Assembly (NCBI GenBank): GCA_009783195.1
Contig: WRHP01000007.1
Location: 2,534-53,531 of the forward strand
Direction: 5' to 3'
Length of the DNA stretch: 50,998 nucleotides
Source: Syntrophorhabdaceae bacterium
Lineage (GTDB): Bacteria > Desulfobacterota > Deferrimicrobia > Deferrimicrobiales > Deferrimicrobiaceae
Part shown: positions 45,793-50,998 of the stretch, piece after piece
Layout: every line of letters begins with the position of its first letter
Numbering within the stretch: position 1 is the first letter of the stretch
The notes under the pieces: model-generated
Told to the model about the DNA's origin: nothing
The model's input: only the letters and a program-made list of their open reading frames with translations
Databases searched by the model: none
Made by a program: the position numbers and the translations under genes

Positions 45793-45830
45793 TTTCGCGG
45801 GGAGAAAGAGCGCTCTTTCTCTCCGCGAAA
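45793..45830 (+). terminator. hairpin after the FKBP gene
   Basis: TTTCGCGGGGAGAAAGAG pairs with CTCTTTCTCTCCGCGAAA (one G-U pair) to give a stem of about 17 bp just after the stop. No U-run follows, so it may act as a 3'-end stabiliser or Rho-linked end rather than a classic terminator. Confidence 0.55.
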
Positions 45831-45954
45831 CTGCCTTCCCCAATCACTCGTTACACGGTCGAAACACGTCTTAAAAGTCAAACGCCTTCAAGCCTGATTT
45901 CCACGCTTTGCGTCAAAACGCCTGAGATTGTGGGGTGATTTTCTTGCTGGTTTG

Positions 45955-46088
45955 CGCGGGCGGCAAAGAAGTTAGCGTTTGCCGGTTATGTTTTTCAGCC
46001 CGATCATCCGGACTGCCTGCTCTGGTTGGTCGGGCGTTGTTTTACTTGTTTGCGGTCAAAGCGCCAAACGCTAATTTTTTGCCTTCGC
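45955..46088 (+). ncRNA. candidate structured RNA or switch-like terminator
   Basis: TTAGCGTTTG (45972-45981) pairs with CAAACGCTAA (46064-46073), followed by TTTTTT. Inside, GCCCGATCA pairs with TGGTCGGGC. The left arm can instead fold on itself: CGGCAAA (45961-45967) with TTTGCCG (45978-45984), which would block the long-range stem. No promoter or known family was identified. Confidence 0.3.
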
Positions 46089-46173
46089 GGGGAATATAGC
46101 CATCAGCGAGACGAAAACGCCTACGGCTCAACTAATCCGGCAAGCGGAACCGGCTATAAAACGGAGACAACTG

Positions 46174-46722
46174 TCAGAACTCAGATTCGGGTTTCCGTGC
46201 GTATACTTCTCCTCTCACATCTCCTCGTTCTATCGCCCTGCGCTCCCGCTTGAAGTACACATAGGCCATACAGGCTATAAAGAGTATCACCGGTAATAGA
46301 GGGAACAACAACAACTCCTTAAGCACGTCCATTTCGATTCCGTAGCTGTTTGTGTAAAGATATGCCGGATAGATTTCGTGTATCTTCCGGGCGGCGGCAT
46401 GGCCTTGGTCTGCCGCTTTGCGATACCATTTCTCGGCTTTTCCGGGATTACGGGATACGCCTTTTCCCGCGGCGTACATCCATCCAAGTTTGTATTGAGC
46501 TTCCGCATTTCCCTTTTTAGCCGCCTTTTTAACCCATTTCATAGCCTCGGCATAGTTTTGAGCTACACCCTGGCCTTCGGCGTACATCACTCCAAGGTCG
46601 TATTGGGCCTCGACATCTCCTTTTTTCGCCTTGCGCTTAACCTCGTCAAAATCCTGCGCATGGACTATCACGGCAAAACAGATCGCGATCAATGCCGTGC
46701 ATACGCGCACTAATCGGGACAT
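46174..46722 (-). CDS. secreted Sel1-repeat protein with C-terminal membrane helix
   Basis: 182 residues. A signal peptide (MSRLVRVCTALIAICFAVIVHA, cleavage likely after residue 22) leads into QDFDEVKRKAKKGD and two clear Sel1 repeats (AEAQYKLGWMYAAGKGVSRN and the one before it). A membrane helix at about 136-155 (LFPLLPVILFIACMAYVY) and a charged tail follow. Sel1 repeats are TPR-like protein-binding solenoids. AAGGAG precedes the ATG. The topology suggests a periplasmic solenoid held to the inner membrane. Confidence 0.88.
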   Translation of the reverse strand: MSRLVRVCTALIAICFAVIVHAQDFDEVKRKAKKGDVEAQYDLGVMYAEGQGVAQNYAEAMKWVKKAAKKGNAEAQYKLGWMYAAGKGVSRNPGKAEKWYRKAADQGHAAARKIHEIYPAYLYTNSYGIEMDVLKELLLFPLLPVILFIACMAYVYFKRERRAIERGDVRGEVYARKPESEF

Positions 46723-46791
46723 AGTGTTTCTCCTTGATTCAGCCGTTGAGCCGGCCGGTTGGACGAGCGGAGCGCCGTGTTTGGGTTCGCT

Positions 46792-46820
46792 ATGGTACGG
46801 TTTGAAAACTTGTTGCGCAA
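46792..46820 (-). promoter_or_regulatory. weak candidate promoter for the small Sel1 gene
   Basis: On the reverse strand, TTGCGC (46815-46820) and TACCAT (46792-46797) lie 17 bases apart, about 70 bases before the ATG at 46722. Both boxes are only partial matches. Confidence 0.28.
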
Positions 46821-46907
46821 GGCTTCTTTTGACCTAATTCCGAAAATATTGCGGGTTTCAGTTTTTATAGCGCGACGGAAAGGGGGACCGCTTTTTTTAA
46901 AGGTTTT

Positions 46908-48452
46908 TTAATGCCTTTTCTTCATGTCTTCAAGCCCGTGCTGGGCTTTTGTATTTCCCTGTTCCGCCGCCATGCGATACCACCTTTCGGCCTCGACGTC
47001 ATCCCGCTCTACGCCCTGGCCGAAGAAGTACATCACTCCAAGGTTATACTGCGCCTCCGCGTATCCGTTTTCCGCCGCCAGACGATATAGTCTCATGGCT
47101 TCCGTATGATTCTGGGGTACGCCCCGGCCTTCGGCGTACATAAATCCGATGCTGTATTGAGCTCCCGCATACCCCTGTTTAGCCGCCATGCCGAATAGCT
47201 TCAAGGCTACCGTGTCGTTTTTGGCTACGCCGCGGCCATCGGCGTACATTTGTCCGAGGATGTGTTGAGCTTCGGCGTATCCCTGTTTTGCCGCCGAGTG
47301 ATACCACCTTGCGGCCTCAACATCGTTTCTGGCTACGCCACGGCCTTTTGCGTAGATTGCCCCAAGAATAACCTGGGCTTGCACATCTCCCTGTTCCGCC
47401 GCCAGGCGATACCATTTCGCGGCTTCCGCCTCGTCTCTGCCTACGCCCAAACCTTTGATGTATATTCGCCCAAGGTTAAACTGCGCGTCCGCGTGCCCCT
47501 TTTCCGCAGCCAGGCGGTACCATTTTATAGCTTCCGTATAATTCTGCTCCACGCCGTGGCCTTCGTCGTGCATCTCTCCAAGGTTGAACTGGGCGTTTGC
47601 GTATTCCTGTTCCGCCGCCAGACGGTACAGCTTTACGGCTTCGGCGTAATCCTTGGCTACGCCCCGGCCTTCGTCGTACATTATTCCAAGGTTGTATTGG
47701 GCATGCGCGTTTCCCTGCTTTGTCGCCAGGCTAAACCACTTCACGGCTTCCGCCTCATTTTTTGCCACGCCCTGGCCATCGGCATACATTTTCCCAAGGT
47801 TGAATTGCGCTTCCGCAAGTCCCTTGTCGGCGGCCAGGTGGTACCATTTTTCGGCTTCATCGTAATTTTTTTCCGCGCCGCGGCCTTCGTAGTGCATCAA
47901 CCCAAGGAAAAACTGGGCCTCCGCGTATCCCTGGTCGGCCGCTTTTTTAAACAGTTTCGCCGCTTCCGCGTAATCCTGAACAACGCCATAGCCGAGGTAG
48001 CAAAGCTCTCCAAGACTAAACTGGGCGCTCGCGTTTCCCTGCTCTACGGCCAGGCGGTACCATTTTTCGGCTTCGGCATAATTCCGGGATACGCCCCGGC
48101 CTTCGGCGTACATTCGTCCGAGGCTGGACTGCGCTTCCGCAAGCCCTTTTTCAGCCGCAATGCGAAACCACTTCACGGCGTCCTTGTCGCTTTTTGTTAC
48201 GCCACGGCCTTCGGCGTACACCACTCCGGTGTTGTGCTGGGCCTCGGAATGTCCCTGTTCCGCGGCCATCCGGAACCATTTCGCGGCTTCCGCGTCATTT
48301 TGCGTTGTGTCTATACCCGCGGAGTACAGTGTTCCAAGCTTGAACTGGGCTTCCGCTTCTCCTTTTTCCGCCGCGCGTTTGGTTGCGTCAAAGCCCGTGG
48401 TTTGAAACATTCCCGCGATCGATCCGACACTTGCGCGTATGAATTGAAACAT
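46908..48452 (-). CDS. Sel1-repeat protein with 13 repeats
   Basis: 514 residues: a 32-residue leader (MFQFIRASVGSIAGMFQTT then GFDATKRAAEKGE), thirteen 36-residue Sel1 units of the form AEAQFNLGxMYAEGRGVxxNxxEAxKWYRxAAEQG, and a 14-residue end TKAQHGLEDMKKRH. No clear signal peptide or membrane helix, unlike its neighbours, so it may be cytoplasmic or exported by another route. A GGGAG ribosome site precedes the ATG. Such solenoids usually scaffold other proteins; the partner is unknown. Long forward-strand frames opposite it are artefacts of the 108-base period. Confidence 0.9.
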   Translation of the reverse strand: MFQFIRASVGSIAGMFQTTGFDATKRAAEKGEAEAQFKLGTLYSAGIDTTQNDAEAAKWFRMAAEQGHSEAQHNTGVVYAEGRGVTKSDKDAVKWFRIAAEKGLAEAQSSLGRMYAEGRGVSRNYAEAEKWYRLAVEQGNASAQFSLGELCYLGYGVVQDYAEAAKLFKKAADQGYAEAQFFLGLMHYEGRGAEKNYDEAEKWYHLAADKGLAEAQFNLGKMYADGQGVAKNEAEAVKWFSLATKQGNAHAQYNLGIMYDEGRGVAKDYAEAVKLYRLAAEQEYANAQFNLGEMHDEGHGVEQNYTEAIKWYRLAAEKGHADAQFNLGRIYIKGLGVGRDEAEAAKWYRLAAEQGDVQAQVILGAIYAKGRGVARNDVEAARWYHSAAKQGYAEAQHILGQMYADGRGVAKNDTVALKLFGMAAKQGYAGAQYSIGFMYAEGRGVPQNHTEAMRLYRLAAENGYAEAQYNLGVMYFFGQGVERDDVEAERWYRMAAEQGNTKAQHGLEDMKKRH

Positions 48453-48557
48453 TTCTTTTCTCCCTGATGTTCAGGCGTCATAAAAAGCAATGACTATTTA
48501 AAAATACAGGAAAAATCATCTTGACGCCTCCCTTGGTTCAGGAATGCTCCGTTTTTT

Positions 48558-49931
48558 TCAATGCCGAGATCTCTTTTTCTTCATGGCGTCGAGCGCTTCC
48601 CGCGCTTTTATATCTCCCTGTTCCGCGGCCTTGCCAAACCAGTTTGCGGCTTCCGTATCATTTTTGTCTAAGCTTTGACCTTCCTGGTACATCAAACCAA
48701 GGTTGTATTGGGCTATTGCAAATCCTTGCTCCGCCGCCTTGCGAAACCACATTGCGGCTTCCGTATTATTTTGTGTTACGCCACGGCCGTTTAAATATAG
48801 TGTTCCAAGGATGCTTTGGGCATACGCGTCTCCCTGTTCCGCGGCCTTGCCAAACCAGTTTACGGCTTCCGCATCATTTTTTTCTACGCCCCGGCCTTCG
48901 TAATACATTACTCCAAGGCTGAACTGCGCTTCCGCGTCTCCATTTTCCGCCGCGCGTTTGACTACGTCAAAATCCTGCGCCTGAAACATCTCGGCGGAAG
49001 AAATCTGTTTTTTCGTGTTTTTTATCCTGTTCTGCGCCAAAAGATGTCCTTGTTCCGCCGCTTTTTGAAACCACTTTGTGGCTTCCGCATCATTTTTTTC
49101 CATGCCGTGGCCGAAGAAGCACATCATTCCAAGGCTATATTGAGCCTCCGCAAATCCTTGTTCCGCCGCCAGGCGATACAGTTTCAGCGCTTCCGCGTAA
49201 TCCTGTTCTACGCCCCGGCCTTCGGCGCGCATTTGCCCAAGGATGTGTTGAGCGTCCGCGTTTCCCTTTTCCGCCGCCAGTTGGAACCACTTTACGGCTT
49301 CCGTATTGTTTTGGTCTACGCCCCGGCCTTCCGCATATACCGCTCCAAGAACAACCTGGGCGCATGTGTCTCCTTGTTTTGCAGCCTTTAGATACCAATT
49401 CATGGCTTCGGTATCGCTTTGGTCAACACCATGACCTTCGGCGTACATTCGTCCGATGTTAAACTGAGCGTCCGCGTTTCCCTGGTCCGCTGCCATGCGA
49501 TACCATTTAACGGCTTCCATATAGTCTCGATCTACGCCCAAGCCGTTTTCGTACATAAATCCGAGATTGTTTTGGCTGGCAACATTTTTCTTTTCCGCCG
49601 CTTTTTTAAACCACTTTGCCGCTTCCTTGTCATTTTGTTCTACGCCTTGGTTTTTGGCATACATCCATCCAAGTAGGTACTGTGCGTCCGCATGTCCTTT
49701 TTCAGCAGCTTTTTTAAACCACTTCGCTGCTTCTGGATAATCAAGCGTAATGCTTTTTCCCTGGAAGTACATCATTCCAAGGTTGAATTGGGCTTTTGTA
49801 TCGTTTTTTTCAGCCGCATGTTTGATTGTATTAAAGTCTTGTGTTTTAACTTGATGAATCTTCAATAGAAAATAAATTGTGATCAATCCCGCGCATATAA
49901 TAATAAAAAATGTAAATATAAAAAAAAGCAT
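48558..49931 (-). CDS. membrane-anchored Sel1-repeat protein, apparent fusion of two modules
   Basis: 457 residues. An N-terminal membrane helix (FFIFTFFIIICAGLITIYFLL, about residues 3-22) and QVKTQDFNTIKHAAEKND, then seven Sel1 units. A break follows near residue 297 (LLAQNRIKNTKKQISSAE) and then MFQAQDFDVVKRAAENGD, which looks like the beginning of another Sel1 protein, followed by three more units and the end ALDAMKKKRSRH. The repeated opening with an internal Met suggests that two adjacent genes were joined. AAGGAG precedes the ATG. The solenoid would face the periplasm or cytoplasm depending on helix orientation. Confidence 0.88.
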   Translation of the reverse strand: MLFFIFTFFIIICAGLITIYFLLKIHQVKTQDFNTIKHAAEKNDTKAQFNLGMMYFQGKSITLDYPEAAKWFKKAAEKGHADAQYLLGWMYAKNQGVEQNDKEAAKWFKKAAEKKNVASQNNLGFMYENGLGVDRDYMEAVKWYRMAADQGNADAQFNIGRMYAEGHGVDQSDTEAMNWYLKAAKQGDTCAQVVLGAVYAEGRGVDQNNTEAVKWFQLAAEKGNADAQHILGQMRAEGRGVEQDYAEALKLYRLAAEQGFAEAQYSLGMMCFFGHGMEKNDAEATKWFQKAAEQGHLLAQNRIKNTKKQISSAEMFQAQDFDVVKRAAENGDAEAQFSLGVMYYEGRGVEKNDAEAVNWFGKAAEQGDAYAQSILGTLYLNGRGVTQNNTEAAMWFRKAAEQGFAIAQYNLGLMYQEGQSLDKNDTEAANWFGKAAEQGDIKAREALDAMKKKRSRH

Positions 49932-50073
49932 TTAAATTCTCCTTTTCAACCGCCGGCTGTTCGGCCAGATGAGCATGGAACCAGGCATTAATTAGTTGTA
50001 ACGCGGTTTAATAATCCCGACATGCGTGACGCTTTAAAGCCTTGCTCCGAAAAGCTTTTCGTCGAGCCAGATT

Positions 50074-50998
50074 TTATTGCGTGGTGGAGGGAGCCTTGTT
50101 TTTTATGCTTTCAAGCACCCTATGGGCTTTTGGGCTTCCCTGTTCCGCGGCTATACGAAACCACCTGATGGCTTCATTTTCATTTTTGGCTACGCCATGG
50201 CCTTTTGCGTACATCCATCCGAGGTTGAATTGAGATTCCATGTCTCCCTGTTCAGCCGCCATCCGAAACCATTTAACAGCTTCCGTGCTATTCTGTGCCA
50301 CGCCCTGGCCCATTGCGAACATAACTCCAATGCTGGATTTGGCCATTGCGTTTCCCTTTTCCGCCGCCAGGCGATACCACTTCATGGCTTCAATATAATT
50401 ATGTTCCACGCCTTGACCGTCACGGTACATATTTCCAAGGCTGTACTGGGCTTCCGGGTTTCCCTTTTCCGCCGCCAAACGGCACCATTTCAATGCTTCC
50501 GTATCATTTTGCCGCGTCGCGTCCATACCTGTTGTGAACATCACTTCAAGGTTGTGTTGAGCCGCCGCGTGTCCTTGTTCCGCCGCCATGCGAAACCACT
50601 TTACGGCTTCGGTATCATTTTTTTCCGTGCCTTGACCGTTTGCGTACATTACTCCAAGGTTGTGTTGAGCTTCCGTGTGTCCTTGTTCCGCCGCCATGCG
50701 AAACCACTTTACGGCTTCGGTATCATTTTTTTCCGTGCCTTGACCGCTTGCGTACATCATTCCAAGGTTGTGTTGAGCCTCCGCGATTCCATGTTTTGCC
50801 GCCAGGTGGTACCACTTCAGGGCTTCGGCATCATTTTTTTCTATGCCTTGGCCGTTTGCGTACACCACTCCAAGGCTGTGCTGGGCCTGCGCAAATCCCT
50901 GTTCAGCCGCCATGCGAAACCACTTTATGGCTTCGGTATCATTTTTTTCCGCGCATTGACCGTTTGCGTACATCACTCCAAGGTTGTGCTGGGCCGCC
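50074..50998 (-). CDS. Sel1-repeat protein, N-terminus outside the window
   Basis: Partial: the reverse frame is open to the right edge, so the ATG at 50976 is internal. At least eight Sel1 units are visible, ending with PKAHRVLESIKNKAPSTTQ. One unit (MFTTGMDATRQNDTEALKW) has an extra residue. Two neighbouring units are nearly identical at the DNA level, a sign of recent duplication. Motif style (xxAQHNLGVMYANGQGTEKNDTEA) is close to the other Sel1 genes of the cluster. Signal or anchor cannot be judged. Confidence 0.88.
   Translation of the reverse strand, partial: AAQHNLGVMYANGQCAEKNDTEAIKWFRMAAEQGFAQAQHSLGVVYANGQGIEKNDAEALKWYHLAAKHGIAEAQHNLGMMYASGQGTEKNDTEAVKWFRMAAEQGHTEAQHNLGVMYANGQGTEKNDTEAVKWFRMAAEQGHAAAQHNLEVMFTTGMDATRQNDTEALKWCRLAAEKGNPEAQYSLGNMYRDGQGVEHNYIEAMKWYRLAAEKGNAMAKSSIGVMFAMGQGVAQNSTEAVKWFRMAAEQGDMESQFNLGWMYAKGHGVAKNENEAIRWFRIAAEQGSPKAHRVLESIKNKAPSTTQ
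50569..50746 (-). repeat. recent 108-bp tandem duplication in a Sel1 gene
   Basis: Bases 50569-50638 are identical over 70 bases to 50677-50746, offset by exactly 108 bases, one 36-residue Sel1 unit. Other units in the same gene have diverged much more. Confidence 0.85.

Larger units (their letters stand above)
45784..46173. other. 390-base convergent gap with inverted repeats
   Basis: Lies between the FKBP gene and a reverse-strand Sel1 gene. Apart from the hairpin at 45793-45830, it holds an unusual nested inverted-repeat element at about 45955-46088 ending in a T-run (46075-46080), and a 7-bp pair TATAGCC (46095-46101) with GGCTATA (46152-46158). A forward 75-residue frame at 46026 shows no family and no ribosome site. 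Confidence 0.6.

Noticed and set aside
45972-46073. Integron attC-like site
   Set aside because: The arms do not fit the RYYYAAC/GTTRRRY cores and no cassette or integrase is present.
47250-48467. 405-residue forward frame opposite the 13-repeat Sel1 gene
   Set aside because: Its apparent repeats are the mirror of the 36-residue Sel1 period; the Sel1 frame has the ribosome site and family match.
46908-50998. CRISPR-like regular repeats
   Set aside because: The period is 108 bases, coding, with no short identical repeats separated by unique spacers.

Overview
This window reads as chromosome of a Gram-negative bacterium, most like the Deltaproteobacteria/Desulfobacterota. That placement is an inference from gene order recalled from Geobacter-type genomes: rho-rpmE-thyX-prfA-prmC-murA-his, then HIT-rpsU-(yqeY)-dnaG-rpoD-tRNA-Nif3-zinc ribbon-rnhA, then the mra/dcw cluster, then radical SAM, maf and the yggS-proC-yggT block. 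MurE carries the DNPR motif expected for meso-diaminopimelate peptidoglycan. Most genes are GC-rich, tightly packed, often overlap by 1-8 bases, and use many GTG and TTG starts.

Layout. 1-1277: 3' part of a hybrid sensor kinase (ATPase, receiver, HPt). 1503-10489: one forward run of information-processing genes, murA and histidine genes ending in a HIT protein. 10584-14690: rpsU-dnaG-rpoD with its own promoter. 14718-14936: a complete tRNA unit (promoter, CAU-anticodon tRNA, intrinsic terminator). 14955-17644: Nif3-like protein, zinc-ribbon coiled-coil protein, RNase H and the RNase P RNA. 17738-35648: a complete division and cell-wall cluster, mraZ-rsmH-ftsL-ftsI-murE-murF-mraY-murD-ftsW-murG-murC-murB-ddl-ftsQ-ftsA-ftsZ, with a consensus promoter and three phased MraZ boxes. 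35669-43173: radical SAM enzyme, a DUF898/M48 protease pair, YjbQ (reverse), maf, yggS, proC, yggT and a DUF167 gene. 43174-46173: more AT-rich and loosely packed, with a leucine-dehydrogenase-type gene, a secreted FKBP and a structured noncoding stretch. 46174-50998: four reverse-strand Sel1-repeat genes, the last cut by the window edge.

Most notable result. Three short gaps inside otherwise compact operons hold what look like decayed gene remnants at the positions where the lost genes would be expected: hisH (8847-8888), hisF (9688-9776) and the 3' end of yqeY (10987-11088). The histidine operon therefore keeps hisD, hisB, hisA and hisI intact but has lost both subunits of imidazole glycerol phosphate synthase, and hisG is absent between murA and hisD. 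Either those enzymes are encoded elsewhere or the pathway is broken.

Other points of interest: an M48 protease with a 14-residue tandem coiled-coil repeat inserted before its C-terminal motif, paired with a DUF898 membrane protein; a Sel1 gene that looks like two fused modules; a recent 108-bp duplication in another Sel1 gene; a 77-base ftsW/murG overlap; and a possible RNA with two mutually exclusive folds at about 45955-46088.
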